Origin: Acidovorax sp. GW101-3H11 | Lineage (GTDB): Bacteria > Pseudomonadota > Gammaproteobacteria > Burkholderiales > Burkholderiaceae_C | Assembly (NCBI RefSeq): GCF_001633105.1 | Contig: NZ_LUKZ01000012.1 | Coordinates: 95,031 to 151,276 of the forward strand | Direction: 5' to 3' | DNA length: 56,246 bases | Shown here: positions 29,530-37,236 of the stretch, in pieces | How positions within the stretch are numbered: the stretch's first letter is position 1 | Layout of the letters: each line of letters starts with the position of its first letter | Notes under the pieces: generated by a model | The model's database searches: none | Seen by the model: the letters and a program-made list of their open reading frames with translations, nothing else | What the model was told of the DNA's origin: nothing | Made by a program: the position numbers and the translations under genes

Positions 29530-30821
29530 CAATACCCCTTTTAGAATCCCGGCTTGCCATCAACGGCGGCCCTCCTACCATTGCCCAGCCGCTGGAACTG
29601 TTTCGCAGCGTTGGAGAAGAAGAAGCGCAAGCTGCTGTCGAAGTGATACGCAGCGGTGTTCTATCCGCCTATGTCGGCGCACCTGGTGATTTTTTTATGG
29701 GCGGTCCACGCGTCCGTCGACTTGAAGCGCAAGCTGCCGAATACTTCGGCGTGAAGCATGCCGTAGCTGTGAACTCATGGACCTCAGGCCTCATTGCTAG
29801 CATCGGCGCTATCGGAGTAGAGCCGGGAGATGAAATCATCACCACGCCTTGGACAATGGCTGCGACTGCGACCGCCATCCTTCACTGGAATGCAATCCCC
29901 GTCTTCGCAGACATAGATCCGGTGAGCTACAACATCGACCCCGCAAGCGTCGAACGTCTCATCTCACCGCGTACACGCGGCATCATGGCCGTGGACATCT
30001 TCGGTCAATCATGCAACATTGATGCACTGCGCGCCATCGCGACCAAACATCAAATCAAGTTGCTGGTCGACACGGCTCAATCTCCAGGCGCTCTGTACAA
30101 GGGACGCCATGCGGGCACTCAAGCAGATATCGGTGGCTACAGTCTCAACTACCATAAGCACATCCACAGCGGCGAGGGCGGCATCATTGTCACCAACGAC
30201 GACCACTTAGCCGAACGCACACGCCTCATCCGTAACCACGCTGAGTGCGTGGTGCAGGCCGCATCACCAGCGGATCTATCCAACATGCTGGGGTACAACT
30301 TCCGTATGGGCGAAATCGAGGCAGCTATCGCCTTGGTGCAATTGGGCAAGCTCAAAGAACGTGTGGCTAGCCGCCAACGCGCTGCGGCCGAGCTAAACGC
30401 AGCGCTCGCGGGCCTTGAAGGGTTGCGCACACCTGTCGTTTCCAAAAACTGCACTCACGTTTACTACGTGTATGGCCTGCACATCGACATCGACACACTC
30501 GGCGTAAGCCGCCAGCGTATCGCAGAGGCGCTGCGTGCAGAAGGCGTGCCGGGTGTTATGACGGGTTACCAAAATGTGCATATGTATCCGCTGTTCCAGC
30601 AGAAGATCGCATACGGCACTAGCGGCTTCCCCTGGAATTCACCCTACTGCGCACGCGAAGTTAACTATGATTTTGGCATTTGCCCTGTTGCAGAGGATCT
30701 CCACACGCGCACGTTCATTGGCCTAAATCTATGCATGTGCGAGTTCCAAAGCTCTGATATCCAGCGAGTCGCCATGGCTATCCGCAAAATCTGGGGCCAG
30801 TTGAACGCGCTCAAGGACTAA
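29526..30821 (+). CDS. DegT/DnrJ/EryC1/StrS-family PLP aminotransferase
   Basis: The 431-residue sugar aminotransferase has AVNSWTSGLIASIGAIGVEP (PLP phosphate site), VDTAQSPGALYKG with the ring-stacking Asp, and the PLP lysine Lys211 in SLNYHKHIHSGEGGI. ATG 29526 overlaps the upstream oxidoreductase stop (ATGA). It is a second aminotransferase, distinct from PseC, so a second amino function is made either on the nonulosonic acid or on another sugar of the glycan. Confidence 0.88.
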   Translation: MTIPLLESRLAINGGPPTIAQPLELFRSVGEEEAQAAVEVIRSGVLSAYVGAPGDFFMGGPRVRRLEAQAAEYFGVKHAVAVNSWTSGLIASIGAIGVEPGDEIITTPWTMAATATAILHWNAIPVFADIDPVSYNIDPASVERLISPRTRGIMAVDIFGQSCNIDALRAIATKHQIKLLVDTAQSPGALYKGRHAGTQADIGGYSLNYHKHIHSGEGGIIVTNDDHLAERTRLIRNHAECVVQAASPADLSNMLGYNFRMGEIEAAIALVQLGKLKERVASRQRAAAELNAALAGLEGLRTPVVSKNCTHVYYVYGLHIDIDTLGVSRQRIAEALRAEGVPGVMTGYQNVHMYPLFQQKIAYGTSGFPWNSPYCAREVNYDFGICPVAEDLHTRTFIGLNLCMCEFQSSDIQRVAMAIRKIWGQLNALKD

Positions 30822-30827
30822 CTACCG

Positions 30828-31373
30828 ATGCCAACATCGGACGCATTCATCGAACTGGCAGGCCAGCGAGTAGTACTGCGCACGTTCGTCCCTGCCGATC
30901 TGACTGATCAGTACATTAGTTGGCTTAACGATCCACAAACTATGCGCTGGAGCAACCAACGCTTCCTACACCACGACCGCGCCTCATGCGAGCTCTTCCT
31001 CGCCCATTTCGCGCAGGGGCCCAATCATTTCCTCAGTATCCGGGAGTCGATGACAGGCTTTGCAGTTGGCACTGCAACGGCGTACGTCTCGCTACCCCAC
31101 GGTACGGCCGACGTAGGCATTTTGCTAGGGGAGCGCAGTTTCTGGGGCCTAGGCTATGGTCAGGATGCCTGGAACACGCTGTTGGACTGGCTGTCGGCGC
31201 AACCGAAGATACGCAAAATCACCGCAGGTACGTTAGCCTGCAACAAGCCTATGGTGCGACTGATAGAGAAATCGGGCATGCAACTTGAGGGCACACGGCG
31301 GAGCCAGGAAATCGTTGAAGGCAACGAGGAAGACATCCTGCTGTATGCAAGGTTCCGGCGTGATACAGCTTGA
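30828..31373 (+). CDS. GNAT-family N-acetyltransferase
   Basis: The 181-residue GNAT protein of RimJ/PseH-like type starts FIELAGQRVVLRTFVPADLT. It has the acetyl-CoA loop GERSFWGLGYGQDAWNTLLD and a late ACNKPMVRLIEKSGMQLEG. It would acetylate an amino sugar, probably the amine made by the adjacent aminotransferase, since a PseH domain is already present in the PseG fusion. It starts six bases after that gene. Confidence 0.85.
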   Translation: MPTSDAFIELAGQRVVLRTFVPADLTDQYISWLNDPQTMRWSNQRFLHHDRASCELFLAHFAQGPNHFLSIRESMTGFAVGTATAYVSLPHGTADVGILLGERSFWGLGYGQDAWNTLLDWLSAQPKIRKITAGTLACNKPMVRLIEKSGMQLEGTRRSQEIVEGNEEDILLYARFRRDTA

Positions 31374-32247
31374 GGGGCCGCTTGTACTGGTCTGCCACGA
31401 TGCGGGAGCTGCGAATCTAGCGCTTTCGTGGATTGAAGCCCTGCAATTGGCGCACCCGCTTGAATGTCGAGCTGTGCTCCAGGGTCCTGCTGCCGCGCTT
31501 GCTGCAAATTTTCAGCTGGACATACAGACTTTCGCCGAAACTGCGAGCGCGCTCAGGGGTGCAAGCTTGTTGATTAGCGGCACGGGCTGGGCCAGCGTTC
31601 TGGAGCACCAAGCCCGCGCCCTAGCTTACGCTGGTGGTGTACATAGCATTGCGGTGCTGGACCACTGGGTAAACTACCGGGACCGCTTTGCGCGCAATGG
31701 GCAAGTGGTTCTTCCTGACGAAATCTGGGTTGCAGATCACGATGCCCACACATTGGCCACACGTCAGTTCCCAGATGTGAAGATCGTCCTGCAGTCCAAT
31801 CTGTACCTGCAAAGACAATTGCGTGAGATCGGTCCACCGCCAACCATCGGCGAAGTGCTGTATTTGCTGGAACCTGCACGCAGCGACTGGGGCCGGCAGA
31901 TTCCTGGCGAATTTCAGGCACTTGACTATTTCATGCAGCACAGCAGCCGCGCAGGCATTCCAGTCGGCACGCCAGTGCGGCTACGCCCTCATCCTTCAGA
32001 TGCTCCAGGCAAGTATGATCGCTGGCTTCGCAAACACACCGGCGCAGCGACCCTGGCCCCCCCAACTCCACTTGCAGCAGATCTAAACCGAGCCACATGG
32101 GTCGCTGGCTGCGAAACGGCCGCTCTAGCTATCGCGATTGCGGCTGGGCGCCGCACAGTTTGTACACTCCCCCCATGGGCACCGCCGTGCCGCCTGCCAC
32201 AGCAGGAGCTCGTTCACCTCCAGAAGTTGGTGCCCGCGACACGATGA
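31345..32247 (+). CDS. Unassigned protein, possible GT-B-like sugar-processing enzyme
   Basis: I do not recognise this 300-residue protein with confidence. Visible features are a Rossmann-like start (PLVLVCHDAGAANLALSWIE), SLLISGTGWASVLEHQARAL, a second-domain-like VLDHWVNYRDRF and LPDEIWVADHDA, the VRLRPHPSD motif, and late ATWVAGCETAALAIAIA. The alternation suggests a two-domain GT-B fold, as in glycosyltransferases and UDP-sugar hydrolases. The ATG at 31345 overlaps the GNAT gene by 29 bases; a GTG at 31360 is an alternative. Its stop overlaps the following amidotransferase by four bases, so it belongs to the same pathway. Confidence 0.6.
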   Translation: MQGSGVIQLEGPLVLVCHDAGAANLALSWIEALQLAHPLECRAVLQGPAAALAANFQLDIQTFAETASALRGASLLISGTGWASVLEHQARALAYAGGVHSIAVLDHWVNYRDRFARNGQVVLPDEIWVADHDAHTLATRQFPDVKIVLQSNLYLQRQLREIGPPPTIGEVLYLLEPARSDWGRQIPGEFQALDYFMQHSSRAGIPVGTPVRLRPHPSDAPGKYDRWLRKHTGAATLAPPTPLAADLNRATWVAGCETAALAIAIAAGRRTVCTLPPWAPPCRLPQQELVHLQKLVPATR

Positions 32248-33380
32248 AATACTGCACGCAGTGCCTCCAGCCCGACACCCGTCCCAACACCGCTTTCACG
32301 GATGCGGGACTGTGCCCAGCCTGCGACTACTTTGCCCACCTGCATCATGTAGATTGGCAGGAACGCTATGAAATCCTGGAAGATCTACTCGCACAATACC
32401 CTCGCAAGCGGGGCCAGTTCGACTGCATCATCGGCGTCAGCGGCGGAAAGGACAGCACGCGCCAAGCCCTGTGGGTACGTGACAAGCTGGGCCTCAAACC
32501 GCTTCTAGCCTGCCTGAGCTATCCACCACAGCAGGTAACCCAGCGCGGTGTAGACAACATATCCAACCTCATCGAACAAGGCTTCGACGTGGTGATAGCA
32601 GCTCCTGCACCCGAGACCTGGCGTTTACTGATGAGGGAGTCGTTCGCACGCTTTACCAACTGGGCGCGCTCGACTGAACTCGCGCTTTTCAGTTCCGTTC
32701 CCCAGCTGGCCATCCGTTACAACGTGCCACTGATTCTGTGGGGGGAAAACCCCGGACTGCAGTTAGGTGACCTCAAGACGCTTGGCCGTACAGGCTACGA
32801 CGGCAACAATCTGCGCAATATGAATACCCTGTCTGGCGGCGCAATGGCATGGATGGCAGAAACACCTGGCGTGGATCTGCGCAATTTGCAGGCCTACCGC
32901 TATCCTGCACCACAGGAATTCGACCAACACCGCTTACAGATCATCTACTTAGGTTGGTTTCTTGGCGACTGGTCGCTGGTAAACAACGGCATGTACTCGT
33001 GCACCAACGGGTTGGACATTCGCACCGATACCGTGGAAAACACGGGTGACCTACTCGGCATTACCTCCCTAGACGAAGATTGGGTGACGCTCAACCAGAT
33101 GATCAAATACTATAAATTTGGATTTGGACGCGTCACCGACTACGTAAACGAGGAAATCCGGCTAGGCAGACTCACACGCGAACAGGGTATCGGGCTGGTC
33201 GAACAATACGATGACGCCTGCGCGCCCTCGTACATAAAGAGCTTCTGCGACTACATTGGTATCCACGTAGACGCCTTCTGGACCCAGGTTCATAGCAGCG
33301 TCAACCGTACACTTTTCGATGTCGACGCAGTCACAGGTCGCATCAACCGGCGCTATAAGGTGGGAGCAGGACTACCGTGA
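32244..33380 (+). CDS. N-acetyl sugar amidotransferase (WbpG/PseA/LegA-type)
   Basis: The 378-residue ATP-PPi synthetase family protein has an N-terminal zinc knuckle (Cys4, Cys7, Cys24, Cys27) and an intact PP-loop SGGKDS at 66-71 (CIIGVSGGKDSTRQ). ILWGENPGLQLGD and YSCTNGLDIRTDT follow. WbpG and PseA turn an N-acetyl group into an acetamidino group using ammonia. The next two genes are HisH-like and HisF-like, the usual ammonia suppliers of WbpG. Acceptor is probably pseudaminic acid (as for PseA) or a diacetamido sugar. Confidence 0.9.
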   Translation: MKYCTQCLQPDTRPNTAFTDAGLCPACDYFAHLHHVDWQERYEILEDLLAQYPRKRGQFDCIIGVSGGKDSTRQALWVRDKLGLKPLLACLSYPPQQVTQRGVDNISNLIEQGFDVVIAAPAPETWRLLMRESFARFTNWARSTELALFSSVPQLAIRYNVPLILWGENPGLQLGDLKTLGRTGYDGNNLRNMNTLSGGAMAWMAETPGVDLRNLQAYRYPAPQEFDQHRLQIIYLGWFLGDWSLVNNGMYSCTNGLDIRTDTVENTGDLLGITSLDEDWVTLNQMIKYYKFGFGRVTDYVNEEIRLGRLTREQGIGLVEQYDDACAPSYIKSFCDYIGIHVDAFWTQVHSSVNRTLFDVDAVTGRINRRYKVGAGLP

Positions 33381-33988
33381 GGCAACCTACGATCGGCATC
33401 GTGGACTACGGCGTGGGCAATCTTGCTTCAGTGTGGCATGCCCTGCATGCTCTGCAGTTTCGCTGCCGCATTAGCAGCGAGCCAGCCACACTCAGCGCCT
33501 CTGACCTACTGTTGTTGCCTGGCGTGGGCGCGTTCCCAGCCGCCATGGCGGCTCTGCATCGGACAGGGCTGGTCGACTACCTTCGGAGTGAGGCCCATAA
33601 GGGCCGACCTATGATCGGAATCTGCCTAGGCATGCAACTTTTGGCGGAATCGTCCACAGAACAGCGTACAACACCCGGGCTGGGCCTGCTACCAGCGACC
33701 GTGCGCGCCCTGCAAGCTGGCGCGTGGCACATCGGTTGGAATGAGATTGAACTTGAGCGCGAAGATCCTTTGTTTGGCAACGAGTGGGCTCATTCCGTCT
33801 ATTTCAATCATTCATACGTAATGGACGCGCAGCCTCAGCACCGCGTCTTCATTGCGCGGGCGGGCGAGCAGATCACTGCAGTCGTCCGAAATGACAACGT
33901 AGTAGGCATTCAGTTCCACCCCGAAAAGAGCCAGTCAACCGGACGCAAGTTGCTGCACCATGTCGTTGGGGGACTTCTGCGTGATTAA
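33377..33988 (+). CDS. HisH-like glutamine amidotransferase of the glycan cluster
   Basis: The 203-residue class I glutaminase has the nucleophile Cys83 in GICLGMQLLAES and the His181/Glu183 pair in GIQFHPEKSQ, so the triad is complete. It starts with GTG overlapping the previous stop (GTGA). Context with WbpG-type genes shows it is a HisH2 paralogue that makes ammonia for sugar amidation, not histidine synthesis. The glutamine site could in principle accept other gamma-glutamyl amides. Confidence 0.9.
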   Translation: MRQPTIGIVDYGVGNLASVWHALHALQFRCRISSEPATLSASDLLLLPGVGAFPAAMAALHRTGLVDYLRSEAHKGRPMIGICLGMQLLAESSTEQRTTPGLGLLPATVRALQAGAWHIGWNEIELEREDPLFGNEWAHSVYFNHSYVMDAQPQHRVFIARAGEQITAVVRNDNVVGIQFHPEKSQSTGRKLLHHVVGGLLRD

Positions 33989-34751
33989 AAAACGACTCAT
34001 CGGCGTGGTGACCGTCAAGAATGGCTGGGCAGTGCAGTCCTTCGGCTACGGTCGCTATCTACCGCTTGGGCGCCCCGAAGTACTGATCGCCAATCTGGAT
34101 CGATGGGGTGCCGACGAAATACTGCTGCAATGTATTGATCGCAGCTGCACAACCCAAGGCCCCGATCTGCGTCTTCTTGACCGGGTAAGTCGCCGGGGAC
34201 TGGCCACGCCCCTCATCTACTCCGGTGGCCTACGCCATGCAGCCGACGGAGTCGCAGCCATCAAGGCAGGTGCTGACCGTGTGTGTGTGGATGCACTGTT
34301 ACACGACGATCTGGACGCCGTACTGTCAATATGCGAACCCCTAGGCGCCCAAGCTGTCGTTGCCAGCCTACCGTTAAGTCAGACAGCCGATGGCATCCGT
34401 TGGCTTGACTACCGGAGTCACCAGTCATTCCCGCTGGCACCCGAGCTTGTACGTCTATTGCGCGAAGGCGCTATTTCAGAGGCGATGATCGTCGACTGGC
34501 GCAATGAAGGCAGCCCCGGCGCATTCGATATCCGTCTACTGACCCTACCAGCTTTGCGCGGGATTCCCCTCATCGCTTTTGGCGGCCTCAGCGGCGAATC
34601 TCTGCTGCGAGAGGCACTCCAGATGCCAGAAGTAGTGGGCGTCGCACAAGGCAACTTCCTCAGTTACCGCGAGCATGCGGTGCAAGCCGTCAAGCAGTTG
34701 CTTCACGGCTTGCCCATGCGAGCCCCCCATTTTGAATCCTCCCCACCGTGA
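33981..34751 (+). CDS. HisF-like ammonia-channel subunit lacking catalytic Asp residues
   Basis: The 256-residue TIM barrel aligns with HisF (KKRLIGVVTVKNGWAVQSFG, YSGGLRHAADGVAAIKAGAD, FGGLSGESLLREAL). The HisF catalytic Asp11 position is Thr11, and the Asp130 position (QAVVVAID in HisF) reads QAVVASLP. It therefore should not make imidazole-glycerol phosphate. The expected role is a scaffold that passes ammonia from the HisH-like protein to the amidotransferase. I use the GTG at 33981 (MIKKRLIG, with GGGGGAC upstream) rather than an ATG seven codons earlier. Confidence 0.85.
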   Translation: MIKKRLIGVVTVKNGWAVQSFGYGRYLPLGRPEVLIANLDRWGADEILLQCIDRSCTTQGPDLRLLDRVSRRGLATPLIYSGGLRHAADGVAAIKAGADRVCVDALLHDDLDAVLSICEPLGAQAVVASLPLSQTADGIRWLDYRSHQSFPLAPELVRLLREGAISEAMIVDWRNEGSPGAFDIRLLTLPALRGIPLIAFGGLSGESLLREALQMPEVVGVAQGNFLSYREHAVQAVKQLLHGLPMRAPHFESSPP

Positions 34752-35995
34752 CTCTAGGCCATTCCCTAAGTTGCCGCCGCTGCCTGTATACCACTAGCCA
34801 CCCGCTGGGGCTGATACTCGACGAAGAAGGCATTTGCTCGGGTTGTCGCATTCATGAAGAAAAAGACCAACTAGACTGGCCCGCGCGCTGGGAAAGCTTG
34901 ACCCGACTGGTCCAGCCGTACCGCATCACGTCGGGCGACACTTACGACTGCATAGTTCCAGTCACAGGAGCGAATGACTCGTACTTCATAGTGCACTTGA
35001 TCAAGGAACGCCTGGGCCTCAACCCACTGCTCGTAACCTACAACAAATATTTCAACAGTGCGCTTGGCATCCGAAACTTGGCAAACCTGAGAATCCGATT
35101 CGACTGCGACATATTGGTACAAAACGTCAACCCTGTGTCGGTGCGCAAAATTACGCGCGCTACGCTGCGCCAGTTTGGCAGCATCTATTGGCACTGCCTG
35201 GCAGGCCAAACAGTGTTTCCTGTGCAAACAGCAGTGCGCTACGGCGTGCCACTGATTATCTGGGGCGCACACCAGGGACTCGAGCAGGTAGGCATGTTCT
35301 CCCACGAGCACGAAGTCGAGATGACACGCCGCTACCGCACCGACCACGACCTCATGGGTCAAGATCCCGATATGCTGCTGTCAATCTTCGACACCCTAAC
35401 TGAAGACGACATCTGGCAATACCGCTATCCAGCCGACACTGACCTGCATACAGTCGGTGTGCGCGGTATTTACCTGGGTAACTACGTACGCTGGGACCCA
35501 AAGGCGCAGCACGAACAGATGGCAGCCAAGCATGATTATCGCGGTGCCGCATTCGCTCGCACCTTCGACACCTATGACCATGTCGACTGCTACAACTACA
35601 TGGATGTGCACGATCAGATCAAGCTGTACAAGCAAGGCTACTCCAAGGTCACTGACCACGCTTGCCGGGAGATCCGCCACGGACGCCTCACGCGCTCACA
35701 GGGATTGGCTCTGGTTCAGCAGCACGAACTCGCGCCGCTCAAGCATCTGGACAAGTTCTGCGAGTGGCTCGGCGTAACCGAGCGCTCCCTGCAGTTCATC
35801 CTCGACCAGCACCGTGACCCGAGATACTGGACGCAGACACAGCCCGGACGCTGGGATTTCCATGGCGAAAGCACGCGTCTTGATGCGGCGTCCGGATACA
35901 ACAACGCTCCTATAGATATTGGGTTCAGAGGCACCGACAGACTCGCTTTCGACGGCGACGGCAGCTACATCACGGTGGGCAAGGGCTACCCCTGA
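34748..35995 (+). CDS. Second WbpG-like amidotransferase paralogue with altered PP-loop
   Basis: The 415-residue protein is homologous along its length to the gene at 32244-33380. It keeps the zinc-knuckle cysteines (Cys9, Cys12, Cys30, Cys33), the PLIIWGAHQGLEQ segment and the C-terminal helix YKQGYSKVTDHACREIRHGR, which mirrors YKFGFGRVTDYVNEEIRLGR in the first. The ATP loop SGGKDS is replaced by TGANDS (73-78). It starts with GTG overlapping the HisF-like stop (GTGA) and is the last plus-strand gene. It could be an ATP-independent partner, a modified-nucleotide enzyme or a substrate-binding subunit. Confidence 0.85.
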   Translation: MTLGHSLSCRRCLYTTSHPLGLILDEEGICSGCRIHEEKDQLDWPARWESLTRLVQPYRITSGDTYDCIVPVTGANDSYFIVHLIKERLGLNPLLVTYNKYFNSALGIRNLANLRIRFDCDILVQNVNPVSVRKITRATLRQFGSIYWHCLAGQTVFPVQTAVRYGVPLIIWGAHQGLEQVGMFSHEHEVEMTRRYRTDHDLMGQDPDMLLSIFDTLTEDDIWQYRYPADTDLHTVGVRGIYLGNYVRWDPKAQHEQMAAKHDYRGAAFARTFDTYDHVDCYNYMDVHDQIKLYKQGYSKVTDHACREIRHGRLTRSQGLALVQQHELAPLKHLDKFCEWLGVTERSLQFILDQHRDPRYWTQTQPGRWDFHGESTRLDAASGYNNAPIDIGFRGTDRLAFDGDGSYITVGKGYP

Positions 35996-37236
35996 ATGCT
36001 GCGATGCACAAGGCCCAGGATCGCGTCGGCAACACGTGGTGCGGCCAGCCCCGGCGGCGGCATCACGCGCAGAGAGCGTTGGATCGGGTGCGGGTTGTCA
36101 ATGGCAAGCGTTAGATCGTCCATTGACTCCACCGGCTCAGCCAACCCCATGCGGCTATAGTCGAACTCCAGATTGGTCACGGAAGGTGCGAAACGCAGGC
36201 AAAGCACACGCTTGCCCGACAGCGCAGCCTCCAACCCAACGGTCGTCGTCTGCACAACGACGATATCGCTCGCATGTAATAGAAAAGCTACCGGTTCACG
36301 TGTAGGGATACTTACATATACCCCATCCTGCTCACCCAAGTCAGGAAATTCGTGGTACTGGCTCGGGTGGTAGCGCACAACCAACGCACGGGCCGGAGCC
36401 TCCGCCACCCATGCACGCAAACGCTGCTCTACGGCCAAGCCAAATCGATTGCCGAGGTATTCCAGCGGCGTACAGGGGCTCGGATCCTCCAGGTAGCCAG
36501 GATACATGACCACAGTCCGACCCTCCCAGCCCATCCGGCGCCGAAACTCGGCCCCTTGGCGAATATTGTCCGGATCCTGCAACGGATCGTAGGCGGGGCA
36601 ACCCGTCACTAAAATGCGAGCCGGATCGATACCCGCTGTCGTCAGGTTGTCCCTCACAAATTCCGACAACACAGTAATCCGATCAGAATGCACAGGCTGT
36701 CGCGGGTAGATGTCGTAAGGCAAACCGAACAGGTCCATGATGTTCAAGCTCGGGACACCCCGTATCACAGCCGCTTCGGTAGCCGCGCGCTCCGAACGCG
36801 GTGAACTCGTGGTAACGACGACAGCCGGTCGTATCTCTTCAAGCACCCTGCCCATGAAGCGCAACGGAAAGAATATCCGCCTCCCCCCCTCCAGATACAA
36901 CCGCTGGGCTCCTACCTCGCCATAGGTATCAACCCATTCGCTGTAGTTAATACCAAGGTAAGCGAGGCTTTCAACCTCATCAATGTCGGGATGGGCGTTG
37001 CCCTCCAAGAGCGCTCGGCCACACGCAAGTGCCCGTTTCGGGTCATCCACCAGGTGCAGGAAATTCTTGTACCCCACGGGCGAAAGCCCTGAGCGCTCGG
37101 CAATGCGAAAACCTGTGGTGAGGGCCATGACATGTACGTCCATGCCTCGCGCGATGAGTTCCTGTGCAACGGGTACGACCTTGCCGATGTGCCCTCCTCC
37201 ATAACAAACGAAGAGAATCGGACCACCATCCAACAT
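35986..37236 (-). CDS. GT-B-fold protein, probable glycosyltransferase
   Basis: The 416-residue protein starts ILFVCYGGGHIGKVVPVAQE, the glycine-rich loop of GT-B/MurG-like and UDP-GlcNAc epimerase-like enzymes. VVTTSSPRSERAATEAAVIRG, SLNIMDLFGLPYD, MYPGYLEDPSP, VVRYHPSQYHEFPD and DIVVVQTTTVGLEAALSGKR form the second nucleotide-binding half. It may transfer the CMP-nonulosonic acid or another sugar; I cannot tell the donor. Its stop overlaps that of the convergent amidotransferase by 10 bases. Its start overlaps the glutamine-synthetase-like stop by one base (TGATG). Confidence 0.72.
   Translation of the reverse strand: MLDGGPILFVCYGGGHIGKVVPVAQELIARGMDVHVMALTTGFRIAERSGLSPVGYKNFLHLVDDPKRALACGRALLEGNAHPDIDEVESLAYLGINYSEWVDTYGEVGAQRLYLEGGRRIFFPLRFMGRVLEEIRPAVVVTTSSPRSERAATEAAVIRGVPSLNIMDLFGLPYDIYPRQPVHSDRITVLSEFVRDNLTTAGIDPARILVTGCPAYDPLQDPDNIRQGAEFRRRMGWEGRTVVMYPGYLEDPSPCTPLEYLGNRFGLAVEQRLRAWVAEAPARALVVRYHPSQYHEFPDLGEQDGVYVSIPTREPVAFLLHASDIVVVQTTTVGLEAALSGKRVLCLRFAPSVTNLEFDYSRMGLAEPVESMDDLTLAIDNPHPIQRSLRVMPPPGLAAPRVADAILGLVHRSIQG

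Noticed and set aside
33377..34751. Genuine histidine biosynthesis genes hisH and hisF
   Set aside because: No other his genes are near, both genes are embedded between sugar amidotransferases, and the HisF-like barrel lacks both catalytic Asp residues.
35986..35995. Frameshift between the second WbpG-like gene and the GT-B gene
   Set aside because: The 10-base overlap is between two convergent, complete genes on opposite strands, each with normal family ends.
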